In this document: positions 41,401 through 53,560 of the stretch, one piece after another | How positions within the stretch are numbered: position 1 is the first letter of the stretch | Layout: each line of letters starts with the position of its first letter | Assembly (NCBI GenBank): GCA_037974335.1 | Contig: CM075760.1 | Span: forward strand, 18,508,960 to 18,572,959 | Source: Prionace glauca | Taxonomy: Eukaryota; Chordata; Chondrichthyes; Carcharhiniformes; Carcharhinidae | Direction: 5' to 3' | Length of the DNA stretch: 64,000 nt | Position numbers and translations under genes: made by a program | Notes under the pieces: model-generated | Databases searched by the model: none | Seen by the model: only the letters and a program-made list of their open reading frames with translations | What the model was told of the DNA's origin: nothing

Positions 41401-41725
41401 CCAAGGTTTCTGCTCATGCGGCTGGTGGCTCCGCCCAGAGTGAGAAGCCGCTCGGTGATCTCCCCCCTCCCCCCCAGCCCAGGACTGTACATGTCCAAAG
41501 GAAGAAGGGAATCTGCACATGTTCGGGGCTGTGCCCAACCTCTGTGACCGGCAAGCTTAGATGTGAACCAATAGGAGAGTTGGAGGATTGGAAAATCTCT
41601 AGTCCTCCAGCGAATTGAACTGCAGGCTTTGGGTGAACGAAGATTGATCCTCAGAAAACCTAGAACTTCCTCCTCTCTCTCACATCTCTGAGTAAAGCAC
41701 TCCCCCATTTCCATTTCTTATTAAT
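41401..41725 (+). other. Orphan zinc-finger-type 5' exon
   Basis: A CCAATAGG box near 41558 is followed by an exon-like stretch. It ends in CACATCTCTGAGTAAAGCAC and CCATTTCCATTTCTTA, which resembles 2490-2545 before gene B. No finger exon follows on this strand in the window. Confidence 0.35.
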
Positions 41726-41814
41726 TTCTAGTTCTGTAATATATTACTGCAGCTACATTATATATTTCCAGTCATAAACTCATTGCAGCACAGAAGAAGC
41801 TAATTGGGTAACCT

Positions 41815-42915
41815 TGAGGAGAGTCTGAGGGGGACACTGGGACTGTGGGACTGACAGTGAGCACCTTGAGGTGGGTCTGAGGGGGACACTGGGACTGTGG
41901 GACTGACAGTGAGCACCTTGAGGTTGGTCCGAGGGGGACACTGGGACTGTGGGACTGACAGTGAGCACCTTGAGGTGAGTCTGAGGGGGACACTGAGACT
42001 GTGGGACTGATAGTGAGCACCTTGAGGAGAGTGTGAGAGGGGGACACTGGGACAGGAAAACAGAACCTTGTGAGAGGGGGTCACTGGGACACCAAGAGAG
42101 GCAAGCAATGCCTTGAGCAGAGTGTGAGAGGGGCGATCACTGGGACACCAGGGCAGAGAGTTTGCACCTTGAGGAGATTATGAGGGGAGGGCACTAGGAT
42201 ACTATGACAGACAGTCAGCTCCTTGAGGAGAGTATTCGAGAGGCTTACTGTGACACCAGGGCAGAGAGTTAGCACCTTGAGGAAAGTGTGAGAGGGGGAC
42301 ACTGAGACAGACAGTCAGACCCCCCCCCCCCCCACAGAAGCATGTGGGGGTCACTGTGACAGTGACATAGACATTCAGCACCTTGAGGAAAGTGTGGGAG
42401 GTGTAAACTGGGGCAGACAGTCAGCACCTTGAGCAGAGTGGGAGAAGGGACACTGGGACAGACGCTCAGCACCTGGAGGAGAGTGTGAGAGGGGGAAACT
42501 GGGCCAGACACTCAGCACCTGGAGGAGAGTGTGAGAGGGGGAAACTGGGGCAGACACTCAGCACCTGGAGGAGAGTGTGAGAGGGGGAAACTGGGGCAGA
42601 CACTCAGCACCTGGAGGAGAATGTGAGAGGGGGACACTGGGACAGACACTCAGCACCTGGAGGAGAGTGTGAGAGGGGGAAACTGGGACAAACATTCAGC
42701 ACCTGGAGGAGAGTGTGAGAGGGGGAAACTGGGACAGACTGTCAGCACCTTGAGGAGAGTGTGAGAGGGGGAAACTGGGACAGATACTCAGCACCTGGAG
42801 GAGAGTGCGAGAAGGGTAAAACTGGGACAGACTGTCAGCACCTTGAGGAGAGTGTGAGAGGGGGAAACTGGGACACTGGGACAGACGCTCAGCACCTTGA
42901 GAAGAGTGTGAGAGG
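41815..42915. repeat. VNTR of 1.1 kb
   Basis: The period is 52 bp at the left (GGACTGACAGTGAGCACCTT units) and 46 bp in the right half (CAGCACCTGGAGGAGAGTGT units), with a C tract at 42319-42332. About 22 units in all. It is G-rich on the plus strand. Confidence 0.95.
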
Positions 42916-43084
42916 GGCACAAAGAGGATTCAAGCCACAGGTGGATTTATGTAGCAATGGAACTGGGACCGTTTGTTTATGTCCTGTGGTGCTGAGGATT
43001 CTCTTCAATATCGACTCAGTTGTCAGGGAACACCACTCTTTCTGCCAGACATTGGATGATGGGTAATGTGGGCACTGTCCTAAC

Positions 43085-43695
43085 GCATAAGAACATAAGA
43101 AATGGGAGCAGCAGTAGGCCTTCGAGCCTGCCCTGCCATTCGACAAGATCATGGCTGATCTGAAGTGAATCAATTCCACTTTCCCGCTTTCTCCCCATAA
43201 CCCTTAATTCCCTTGTCTATCAGAAAGCTATCTACCCATGACTTAAATGTATTCAGCGAGGTAGCCTCCACATTTCAATGGGCAGAGAATTCCAGAGATT
43301 CATCACCCTTTGAGTGAAGAAGTTCCTCCTCAACTCCGATCTAAACTGTCCTCCCCCCATTATTTTGAGGCTGTGTCCTCTAGTCCTGCTGTCCTTTCTA
43401 AGCGGGAAGAAACTCTCTACCTCTACCCTATCCATCTCCTTCATTATCTTATGAGATCCCCCCTCAGCCTTCTAAACTCTAATGAATACAGAGACAGTCT
43501 ATTAAATCTCTCCTCATAGGTTAACCCCCTCATCTCTGGTATCAGCCCAGTGAACCTTCTCTGCACTCCCTCCAAGGCCAATATATCCTTCCACAAGTAC
43601 GCCGATCAAAACTGCACACGGTATTCCTGTTGCGGCCTCACCAGTACCCTCTACAGCAACGCATCAAATATTGCTCAAGTTCATGCAATGCACAA
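43085..43695 (-). mobile_element. CR1-type LINE 3' end
   Basis: The reverse complement encodes MKEMDRVEVESFFPLRKDSR, RRNFFTQRVMNLWNSLPIEM and the tail CTTATGTTCTTATG at 43086. It belongs to the 23335-23960 subfamily but is more diverged. Confidence 0.85.
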
Positions 43696-44439
43696 ATTCC
43701 TGACTGATGGAGGGTGGTCCATTTTTAGAATTCAACACCTGCAGAATGCCTGGTGTCAAGAAAGAGGTGTGAAGTTTCTCCACTCTTCTCCTTGTGTTTG
43801 ATTAACTCATCCTGTGTATGGCCATCCATTTTGAATGAGCATCTACCAATATCAGGAACACAGACCCCATGAACGGTCCGGCACTGTCCATGTGCACTCA
43901 CGTCTACGGCCAACCCAAGTGTAAAGAATAGTGACTGGTGACTGTTCTGCCCTTGTTGATATTGCCAACACTGACACACAATCAAATATCTGTATCCATC
44001 CCTGGCCACCAGACGTGGCAATTTGGAGGATCGTCAGTTTGCCACTCCTGGGTGGCCATGGTAAAGTTCGGCCGGGTTGGGATGGTGTCTCAGGATGACA
44101 CTCTTGAACCCCATAGGAGTATGCCATCTTCCACAGTCAGCTGTTCTCTGCCACTCCAATATGGGTGCAATTCTGCTGTAACAGCCTTTTGGTTACCCCC
44201 ATCAGCTCTTACTTCTTCAGTTTATTCAGGACTGGGTAAGTTTGCCTCCACAGCCAAATATTATTGGCTGCTGCTGGGAGAATTTTGAAAAAGTTCATGA
44301 TTACTGTCTCTTCCATTGGGGATGTGACCAGTTGTCTGTTAATTGTAACCAGCTCAAGATATCTGCCTTCGCGACTCGGCCTCCTAGTCACCCGTGTTCA
44401 GAGGGCAATTAAGTGTCAACCACATTGTTGCGGCCCTGG
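43696..44439. other. No feature recognised
   Basis: Minus-strand frames of about 95 codons occur at 43725-44127 but I recognise no family, and two frames overlap without priority. Nothing else is supported. Confidence 0.4.
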
Positions 44440-44690
44440 AGTCACGGTTAGGCCTGACCACGGAAGGACAACAGATTTCCTTTCCTGGGACATTGGTGAA
44501 CCAGTTGGGGTTTTCCCGACAATCAACAATTTTTTTATGGTCACCAGCGGATTCTAAACTCCTGATCTATTTATTCAAATTCCACCATCTGCTGTGACGA
44601 GATTGGAACCCGGATGCCCAATACATTAGCTGAGTTTCTGTATTAATAGTCGAATGATAAAACCACCTGTCCACATCCTGAGTGTACACA
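44440..44690 (-). mobile_element. SINE family 2, long copy
   Basis: The head is at the right (GATTGGAACCCGGATGCCCA B-box-like). The body is AAATTCCACCATCTGCTGTG, as at 21780-21880. Confidence 0.65.
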
Positions 44691-44849
44691 TCCTGAGTTC
44701 TGGTAACCAAGACACTCCATATAATATACATCTGCAGAGCTCCTGGAGTGGACAGCATTAACTGCCTCAATCAGGGAGCTCATATTCCAATAACTCCACC
44801 TGATGGTTATCGGTAAAGTCTTTAAATATGTCTCTCCGTCACTTTCTGT

Positions 44850-44850
44850 G

Positions 44851-44894
<44 letters not shown>

Positions 44895-45300
44895 TCTGTC
44901 TTTTGTTCTTGTTGTTTCCATTATACTCATTCAGTCTCACTGTTTCCCATTCATTTCCGCTCTCTGTCTCTATATCTGTTTCTTTCTGCCTCTGGCTATT
45001 TCCCTTTGCCCCACTTTTTGTCTCCCATTTTCCCTTCCTCTCCCTTTCCCTCTTTTATTACAACCCCCAGTTTGTCTTCTTCTGTCTCTCTTTCTCCTTC
45101 TCTGTATATCACCTTCATCATTTTCTCCACTCTCTATCCCTGTCTCTCTCGCTCTGTAAGAGTCTCTCTCTGTTTCTGTTCTTTCTCATTCTCTGTCTGT
45201 TTCTTTCTCTGTCCCTGTTAGAAACTCTTTCTTTGTGTTTTTCCCTCTCTCTGCCAATCTCTCTCTCTATCACTCTCATTGTTGTTAATATTGTCCCCTC
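44850..45300. repeat. CT/CA microsatellite and pyrimidine-rich tract
   Basis: A (CT)n run at 44852-44880 passes into (AC)n to 44893, then 400 bp of degenerate TCTCTC sequence. Confidence 0.9.
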
Positions 45301-45399
45301 TCTCTCTACCTGTAACTATTTCTGCTTCTGCAAGGGTGTTTTGTTTTCAATATGAATTGCAACAGAAACAGTCATGGAACTTGTGGTTGCAGTTTCCTG

Positions 45400-46301
45400 T
45401 CAGGGTTTATTGAGTTGAAGCATTGCAGTAAGGGGGTATTTCAGGAGATCTTTTAACTGCTGTCTGAAGTGAGTCTGTGTCACAGCGTAAATGGCTGTAT
45501 TTGTGCAGCAACTTGTGAGTTGCAGCATAAAGCCCAATTCCATAACAAAAAGATGTAACCTTACTGATTGATAGCCCAAATTATACATCCGAATCCATAT
45601 GGTATAAACCATTAATGTCGACCATAAGAGGATGAAATTGGCTGAGATAACAAACAGTAAAGTGATGGATTTTCTTCGACTCTCCATCTCTGGGTCACTC
45701 GGGGTCTCCCCACTGCTGTGAGCCCGGAGTCTCCTGCGGGCTCTGCTGCTCACAAAAATGTGTCTGACGATGAGAGCATTGAGCAGCAGAATCAGGACGA
45801 ATGGGACACACGGGGTTAGAATGTTGTGGAGGAACTCGATTGTTCCCCAGACCGGAGATTCTGCAGCTTCCCATGAGAAGCGACAAAACCAGGGATTATT
45901 CATCAACCCATATCGATTTAATAACATAAAATACCAGGAAACATTTTTTAAACAGCTCAGCACTGTCACTGTTCCCAGAACCACAGCCGCTGATTTCTCA
46001 GTGCAATATTTACTTTTCAGCTTCGAGCAGCAAATGGCCACAAATCGATCAAAGGTGAAAGTGACGGTGAACCAGACGGAACAGTCAGTGGCTGCATAAA
46101 GCAGGACGGCGTGGATGTTACACACGGGGAATGACAGTAGGAAATAAAAGTGTTCCCAATACACAATGGGAATGTGTCTCAATATCAGGTCGAGGATAAT
46201 GACGAGCAGATCTCCCGCTGACATGGCCACCAGGTAACGAGTGATACATTTGGACAAACCACAGTTTCTGCTCATCAACGTCACAATTGTCATTATGTTC
46301 A
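45400..46301 (-). CDS. GPR139-like G-protein-coupled receptor, exon 2
   Basis: Exon 2 starts after the acceptor TTCCTGGCAG at 46302 and runs to the stop at 45400. It carries about 300 residues with most of a rhodopsin-class seven-helix receptor: VNIMTIVTLMSRNCGLSKCI (helix 1 end and first loop), YLVAMSAGDLLVIILDLILR (helix 2), the conserved Cys of VCNIHAVLLYAATDCSVWFT (helix 3), FDRFVAICC in place of DRY, TLLFVISANFILLWSTLMVY (helix 6), and NTAIYAVTQTHFRQQLK in place of the helix-7 NPxxY and helix 8. The CGLSKCITRYLVAM and TFTFDRFVAICC blocks are typical of the GPR139-like family, which is strongly expanded in fishes. It acts at the cell surface through G proteins; the ligand is not inferable. 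No frame break was seen. Confidence 0.88.
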
Positions 46302-46424
46302 CTGCCAGGAAGGAAGTAAGGAATAAAATTAGACATGAATCAGGGGAATAAGTTACCATTTAAACTGCAGGTTCAACAATTTTTTAAATGTGCACACACA
46401 CTGAATGAGTTTTTTTTTTATAAT

Positions 46425-46580
46425 CCAGCACATCTTTTGGAGTGTGAGAGGAAAGTGGAGCATCTGGAGGAAACCCACGCAGACACGGAGATAAGGTCCA
46501 AACTCAACACAAACAGTGACCCAAGCCTGGAATTGAACCCAGATTTCTGATGCTGTGAGTCAGCACTGCTAACCACTGTT
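46425..46580 (-). mobile_element. SINE family 1 fragment
   Basis: Body GGAGGAAACCCACGCAGACA and head GTCAGCACTGCTAACCACTG. It lies in the receptor intron. Confidence 0.75.
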
Positions 46581-46904
46581 ATCCAACAGCAGATTTTATG
46601 AAATTGGGCACAAAATATGGAGGCAGAGTAAAATTACACTCAGAGCCTCTCCACAAAATTCACAAAGGAACACACACCGATCAGTAGGCAAGAGCATACT
46701 TTTAGAATGCAAATGAGGGTGAGCACACAAGGGAAGCTGGACAGGATGGCACCTACAGGAAGTAAATTTTTTTTTAAAAATCCCACCCCATCAAAATCAG
46801 CACTTCTAAAACAGTCAAACAACCCATGGAGACACCTAAAATTAGCATAGTTAAGGAAACGTCCCTGGCCCTTTAAACATCTTTGGAGATCAATGACACA
46901 TTTT

Positions 46905-47465
46905 AGAAGACCCTTGTCAGGCCTCATTTAGAGTATTGTGCGCAGTTCTGGTCGCCTCACTATAGGAAAGATGTAGAAGCTATTGAGAGGGTACAGAGGA
47001 GATTTACAAGGATGTTGCCTAGACTGGGAGGCATGCCTTATGAAGTTAGGTTGAGGAAGCTGGGACTCTTTTCCCTGGAGAGGCGAAGTTTGAGAGGCGA
47101 ACTGATAGAAATTTACAAAATGTTTAGAGGAATAGATAGGGTGGACTCCCAGAGGCTATTTCCCCGGGTTGAAATGGTTGCTACAAGAGGACTCAGATTT
47201 AAGGTACAGGGAGGGAAGTTCAGAAGTGATGTTAGGGGTAAGTTTTTCACTCAGAGGGTGGTGAGTGAATGGAATCGGCTGCCGTCAGTGGTTGTGGAGG
47301 CGAACTCGCTGGGGTCTGATAAAAGACTTCTGGATGAGTATATGGGGTTTAATGAGATTGAGGGTTATAGATAGGTCTGTAGGTTGGTAGGTGTTGATGT
47401 GATCGGCGCAACTCGTGGGCCGAAGGGCCTGTTTGTGCTGTAGTGTTCTATGTTTTATGTTCTAC
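46905..47465 (+). mobile_element. CR1-type LINE 3' end
   Basis: It encodes MLPRLGGMPYEVRLRKLGLF, GKFFTQRVVSEWNRLPSVVV and ends with GGGCCGAAGGGCCTGTTTGT plus a TTCTATGTTT tail. It lies in the receptor intron. Confidence 0.88.
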
Positions 47466-48770
47466 ACCTAATGGTTCAAACCTCTGAGATTCTAGACCAT
47501 TAATAACCAATCAGACAAAAATGATTAACACACAATTAAAAGAATTGCCCCAACACTCGAAAACATCAAGACAGGATGGCTGAAGTCAAATACTGTAAAT
47601 AAAGTATTAACATTTGAATCGCATACTACACCGAAGATCAGGTATAACTGTGGCCCGATACGGTGGGTGTTTAGTATGCTTTCGGGACAGTCTGATTGTA
47701 TGTCCTGACTGTGCCTCCGTCGACGAAAAAGAAAATAAAGCTGTGCCGTTATTGAACTACACCCTGAGTCCATAATAGTCGTTTCACCCACTCGCACTAA
47801 CACCACTGTGCCAATATGATGCTCCATGTTAGGTACAAAATGGTGTACATTTTGGAAAGAGTTTTCCGGGTGTCCTCAAAATTGACCCTCACTCAGCTCT
47901 AGGTAAATAGTCTTTCTACCTTATGGGGGATTTGGAGTGTGAGAAGGCTGTGGAGGTAACTCTGACAGAAAATTCAGAGTGGAGTCCTGTAAGCAGTAAT
48001 CTGTCACCTTTCAGATAGCTACTGACAAGCCCTGCAGCAGAGCTGCTACCAAACAGTGCTGGTTTTACCCTTTCCTCTGGACACTACCAGCAGTTGGCAG
48101 AGAGAGATCCTAATGCCTCGACAGTTCAGAATCTCTATAATATTTACAAATGATTATATCCTGTAGGGGAGACCACAGCATTGTGGCCACTGAACGCACA
48201 ACACTGGAAGAAATAGTAATCTCACATTCGAATGACACAGAGGGTTTGCTTTCAAAGCATCAGGGTTCAGTGTATAGCTACCTTTCATAGTGCCCAGTGT
48301 ATTATTTTTTGCTGCCTACTGAACCAGGGAAGTGCAGTGAGTCCTCTCTCAGTCGGAAAGTCGCTGATCCATGCGCCAAGTAAAAAAAAAACTCAAACCA
48401 AGGCCGCTGCCAAAGAAAAACCAAGCAGCCTGCCTTAATGACTATTGTCCAGTGACACATTTGTCCAATATTATATGATGCACCAGGACGTTAGTTATGG
48501 CAAGAATCAGTTCCAACCTCCCAGATTGCTTGGATCCACTACAGTTCACCTATCTCCGCAACAGGTCCGCAGATGTCATTACCGTGTCCGTATAGCCTGC
48601 ACCTTTAAAATAAAACCCGAAGTCACTCGAGCTTATCCCCTCTATTTTGTTTTCTGTGAATCTATGATCTGATGTAAGTTAGCCAGATGGTAGCAGGCAC
48701 AGCACAGCTTCCCAGTGGAATACGTCTTCTGGACAATTGCCAAGTAAACCCTTAACTATCTTGGCTGGAC
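47466..48770. other. Receptor intron, unique part
   Basis: I recognise no exon, repeat or signal. Confidence 0.5.
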
Positions 48771-48774
48771 ACAT

Positions 48775-49955
48775 TGATGAAGGAAGAATGGTGGATGTGG
48801 TTTACATGGACTATAGCAAGGTGTTTGATAAGGTCCCCATGCAAGATTTCTTGCGAAGGTGAGAGGGCATGTGATCCAAGGGGCTTTGGCTTTGTGGACC
48901 CAGAACTGGCTTGCCTGCAGAAGGCAGAGAGTGATTGTGGATGGGTCTTTTTCTGCATGGAGGTCGGTCACCAGTGGAGTGCCCCAGGGATCTATTCTAG
49001 GACCCTTGCTGTTTGTCATTTTCATAAATGACCTAGATGAGGAAGTGGAGGGATGGGTTAGGAAGTTCGCCGACGATACGAAGGTTGGTGGTGTTGTGGA
49101 TAGTCTGGAGGGATGTCAGAAGTTGCAGCGTGACATAAATAGGATGCAAGACTGGGCGGAGAAGTGGCAGCTGGAATTCAACAGGGATAAATGTGTAGTG
49201 GTCCATTTTGGCAGGACCAAAAGGATGCAGGAGTGCAATGTCAAGGGTAGCAGTCTTAGCTGAAGGGTTGAACGGCAGAAGGATCTTGAGGTCTGGGTCC
49301 GTAGGACTCTTAAATAGGCCTCGCAAGTGGATGGGGTGTACTGGCCTTCATTAATCGAGGCATTGAGTTTAGGAGTCAGGAGGTAATGCTGCAACTTTAT
49401 AGGACCCTTGTCAGACCCCACTTGGAGTACTGTGTGCAGTTCTGGTCGGCTTACTACAGGAAGGATGTGGAAGCTATTGAGAGGGTGAAGAGAAGATTTA
49501 CAAGGACATTGCCTGGATTGGGAGGCATGCCTTATGAAGATAGGTTGAGGGAGCTAGGTCTCTTCTCCCTGGAGAGACAAAGGTTGAGAGGCGACCTTAT
49601 AGAAGTTTTGCAAAAAGGTTGAGAGGAATAGATAGGGTGGATTCTCGGAGGCTATTTCCCACGGTTGAAATGGTTGATACGAGAGGACACAGGTTTAAGG
49701 TGCTGGGAAGCAAGTACAGAGGAGATGTTCGGGGTAAGTTTTTCACTCAGAGGGTGGTGAGTGAGTGGAATCGGCTGCCGTCAGTGGTGGTAGAGGGGAA
49801 CTCGCTGGGGTCATTTAAAAGACTTCTGGATGAGTATATGGGATCTAATGGCATTGGAAGTTACAGATAATTCTATGGCTTGGTAGGTATGGATGTGATC
49901 GGCACAACTTGTGGGCCGAAGGGCCTGTTTGTGCTGTAGTGTTCTATGTTCGATC
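48775..49955 (+). mobile_element. CR1-type LINE, 1.2 kb of RT
   Basis: It encodes the RT core SGVPQGSILGPLLFVIFIND, the catalytic KFADDTKVGGVVDSLEG, WAEKWQLEFNRDKCVVVHFG, LVRPHLEYCVQFWSAYYRKD and GKFFTQRVVSEWNRLPSVVV. It has only a few breaks and the same tail as the 46905-47465 copy. Confidence 0.92.
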
Positions 49956-50039
49956 AGGGGCACACCAAGTACGATACTACCCAGCCCCCTCCCTCCCTTC
50001 CCATTCCCAAGCAGTGCTGCCCTCCACTACGAACCGCAC

Positions 50040-50195
50040 CCCCAGTCCATGCTCTAATCCATTAATATTCAAAGTTCTGTCTGTCTCCTTAAGTTCATCA
50101 AGTCCTAACGTCCACCGCTCTCCGATAATTAATTCAACAGATTCACCACCCATTGAGAGAAGTAATCTCTCTCCATGGCTGTCTGAAATCTAACT
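50040..50195 (-). mobile_element. CR1-type LINE fragment
   Basis: Reverse orientation, decayed, with CCACCCATTGAGAGAAGTAA. Confidence 0.4.
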
Positions 50196-50409
50196 GCTTC
50201 AGGTGATCGGGCTCTGCTTCTGGTTGTACTCCTGGCTCAAGCACTGGTGGATCTGCCCTGAAGGCAGTTCTGTGTTTTTTTTACATAATCCTAATGACCT
50301 GTCAACAACCCTGGACTCAGATTGGCTTGAGGTTGGCAACAACAATAACTTCAAATAGGTCCCTTTTAGCTGTGTGTTTTATTTAAATACATCAGCTGGC
50401 ATAATGCAA

Positions 50410-51215
50410 AACTATGATGTGGAGATGCTCGCGTTGGACAGGGGTAAGTACAGTAAGAATTCTCACAACACCAGGTTCAAGTCCAACAGGTTCATTTGGC
50501 AGCACAAGCTTTTGGAGAGCTGTCCCTTCATCAGGTGAGTGGAAGCTCTGTTCACAAACAGGGCGGTTGGAATGTGAGTCTATAGAGATAATCAAGTCTT
50601 AAAGGTACAGACAATGTGAGTGGAGAGATGGCCAAACACAGGTTAAAGAGATGTGTATTGTCGCCAGTCAGGGCAGTTAGTGAGATTTTGCAAACCCAGG
50701 TTGTCGATCACCAGGAGTATCCCAGTGGGGAATACTTCAGCACTCATGGACACCCAGCCTCTGATCTTCACGTACGCATTCTCCAAGGCGACCTTCATGA
50801 CACACGACAGTGCAGGTTCGCTGAACAGAGACTGATAGCCAAGTTCCACACACCTGAGGATGGCCTCAACTGGGATCTTGTGTTGATGTCACACTATCTG
50901 TAACCCCCACGACTTGCCTGGGTTTGTGAAATCTCACTCACTGTCCTGGCTGGAGACAATACACACCCCTTTAACCTATGCTTAACCCTTTCTCCACTCA
51001 CATTGTCTGTGTCTTTCAGACTTGCTTACCTGGAAAGACTCACATTCCCACCATTATTTTGTTAATTGAGTTTGTGTCTTTATATGTCCCGTTTTTGAAC
51101 ATAGCTCTTCACACGCCTGAAGAAACAGCAAAATTCCAAAAGCTCATAGTACCAAATAAGTCTGTTGGACATTAACCTGGTGTTGTGAGATTTCATACTG
51201 TGCTGACCACAATGC
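50410..51215. mobile_element. Complete inverted-end element, about 800 bp
   Basis: The left end (TCTCACAACACCAGGTTCAA, TCAGGTGAGTGGAAGCTCTG) and right end (AATAAGTCTGTTGGACATTA, CCTGGTGTTGTGAGATTTCA) are inverted copies. The interior has no transposase. It is the reference copy for the four other partial ones. Confidence 0.8.
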
Positions 51216-51595
51216 AAAACCTGCTGTGCCGGTTACCAAAACAGCCCCGATGTTTTTGGCCTCTGGAATAAGTGTTGCAACTTAGAGTTTCTGTGCATTC
51301 TGCAGTTTAAACATATTAGCGTCAAAGAAAATAACATTTTTAAAGTGATCGCACACTTTTCCCCGCTCCTACCGGTTTTTGCAATTCTTTTTCATCTTTC
51401 TAAACATCTTTTACATCTTTACAAACTCAACTTCACAACACAGGCATCTTTAACGTAGTGATCCACGCTTTCTAGATGTGATAACTCAATAAGGACTCAG
51501 ACCACAAGCAACAGTTGCAAACGGGGTAGAGCAGACGGCAAGAGTGGCAGAGTTAAACACGGGTTACATCATTCATAATCAGTGGAGAAACTTAC

Positions 51596-51842
51596 CGGGG
51601 ACACCAACAATAGCCAGGATTGGATAGTAAAAGTATCGAATCAGTTTCAGGACATTTTCAACACGATGAATTGTAGGCAGCCAATCTAGAGAAAGCCTGT
51701 AAAGTATGGAGTATAAACTCCTCTCAATTGTTGTAACATTCAGATCTCTGCCCCTCAGATGCAGAACCATTATGGGAACGTCCAGATCTACCTTTCCTGG
51801 ATTCAGGTCCATTGCAGAAAGCTTGCAATTTCTTTCTCCCAA
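51596..51842 (-). CDS. GPR139-like receptor, exon 1
   Basis: The minus strand encodes the receptor N terminus and most of helix 1 (IRYFYYPILAIVGVP) and ends at the donor CCCG/GTAAGT (last exon base 51596, phase 1). Joining that G to the first two bases of exon 2 gives Val and the family sequence FYYPILAIVGVPVNIMTIVT, which shows that the two exons belong together across a 5.3-kb intron. The start is uncertain: ATGs at 51842, 51812 and 51770 are in frame. Family members usually have a shorter N terminus, so the later ATGs are plausible. One N-glycosylation motif (NVT) precedes helix 1. Confidence 0.82.
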
Positions 51843-52299
51843 TGTTGATCCCTCGACTCCCTCTCTGTGGAGCCGCTGATCACTGTGACACTCCCAATGA
51901 CACCGTGCATAACTCCTTTATGAAGCATGGATGGGAATGTTCCAGAGACACGATTAGTGCTGGTTGAATTAATTCCGACGTTAATTACAGTCACTGAACA
52001 AACAGGTTAATATTTTCCATTCAAAACATATTTTTGTCAATGCATCACAAAATAATTCTGGGTCTGTGTGATCGTTCCTAATGGAAGGAATTTTGGAAAT
52101 GCCGGGAGGGTTGACCAGTATCTTTCAATGTTGCTGGGATATGGGATTGTGACAAAAAAAGGAACACATTATGCAAAAGTCCCCCCAGCCTGTCCGTAAG
52201 GGAAAACATTTTAAACCTGGAAATGTAGAGCTGTCAGCATCGCATCAGTGAAAGAAATGGGGAAAGTCTGAACCCAAAATCTTGGAGAAATTAACTTGT

Positions 52300-53297
52300 G
52301 ACTTCCGGCACCATGGGTGGGTCCATTGTGATTTGTCATTTATATTAATGATTTAGTGAGAATTTAGGAGGCATGGTTACTAAGTTTTCAGTTGATACCA
52401 AGATTGGTGGCATAGTGGATAGTGAAAAAAAGGTTATCTCTAATTGTAATGGGATCTTGATCAATTGGGCCAGTGGATTGATGAATGACCGATGGAGTTT
52501 AATTTAGATGAATGCGAGATGATGCATTTGATAGATCGAGCCAGGGCAGCACTTACTTAATGCTAAGGCATTGGGGACGGTCGAGAACCAAGAAATCTGG
52601 GAGGGTACATGTTCATAGCTCCTTGAAAGTGGAGTCATAGTTGGGCAGAGTTGTGAGGAATGAAATCAGCACACTTGGTTTCCTTGGTCAGAACAGCGAA
52701 TAAAGGAGTTGGGACAACTTGTTGAAGTTGTACAAGACATTGGTAAGGCCACACTCGGAATACTCTGTACAGCTCTGGTCACCCTGTTACAGGAAGGATA
52801 TTATTAAACTACAAAGAGTTCAGAAAATATTCACTAGGAGGGTATAGGGACTTGATTGTTTGTGTTTTAAGGAGAAACGTGATAGACTGGAACTTTTTCC
52901 CGGCTGTGTAGAAAGCCTAGGGGTGACCTTATGGAGGTCTACAAAAAAATGAGGGGCACAGATCAGCTAGATAGTCAATATCTTTTCCCAAAAGTCGGGG
53001 AGCCTAAAACTCGAGGGAATAGGCCGAAGGTGAGAGGAGAAGGTGCAAATGGGTCTGGATGGGCAATTGTTTCACACACAGGTTAGTGAGTGCCTGGAAA
53101 AGGTGCCAGAGGGAGTAGAGGTGTGTACAGTTTTGACAGTGAAAAAACATGATGTCAGTTAGATGGATAAGATAGATGAAAATGGGTCAAATGCCGGCAA
53201 TTGGGACTAGCTTAGCGGTGGATGAAAAAAGGCAGCATGGACAAGTTGGGCCGAAGGGCCTGTTTCCATGCTGTAAACCTCAATGACTCTATGATTT
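52300..53297 (+). mobile_element. CR1-type LINE, 1 kb, decayed
   Basis: It reads from TTTGTCATTTATATTAATGA through RT C-terminal blocks to CATGCTGTAAACCTCAATGA. Many breaks. From 51850 to 52299 nothing is recognised. Confidence 0.85.
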
Positions 53298-53444
53298 CCC
53301 GGCCGTGTTTGTTCCAATGCCAGAAAATCCCCGCCTGAGGTCATCGGACATTTATATGATCTGTGTCTCGCCTGCCATGGGAATCATAATGGGCAGGAGA
53401 GGACAATTCCATCCCGTGTTAATCAGGAGCAATCCGTGTTTATG

Positions 53445-53560
53445 TCATGGAATCATAGAATTCCAACCGTGCAGGAGGAAGTTATTTGGCCCATCGGGCC
53501 TGCACCAGTCCAAATGGGCCACAATGGTCCCAGCCAGACCCTATTTCATAACCCTCTGGA
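53445..53560 (-). mobile_element. LINE 3' end fragment
   Basis: It has GAATTCCAACCGTGCAGGAG and GGCCCATCGGGCCTGCACC, the reverse of an element tail. Confidence 0.5.

Noticed and set aside
41032-41714. Long proline/glycine-rich open frames
   Set aside because: They lie over a C-rich minisatellite on both strands and have no domain; compositional.
43725-44127. Overlapping minus-strand frames of about 95 codons
   Set aside because: No recognisable domain and no preferred frame; left as unassigned sequence.
46707-46714. Octamer ATGCAAAT as an Ig promoter
   Set aside because: No V segment or leader is near; a second octamer-type word at 16695 is equally isolated. Chance hits are expected in 64 kb.
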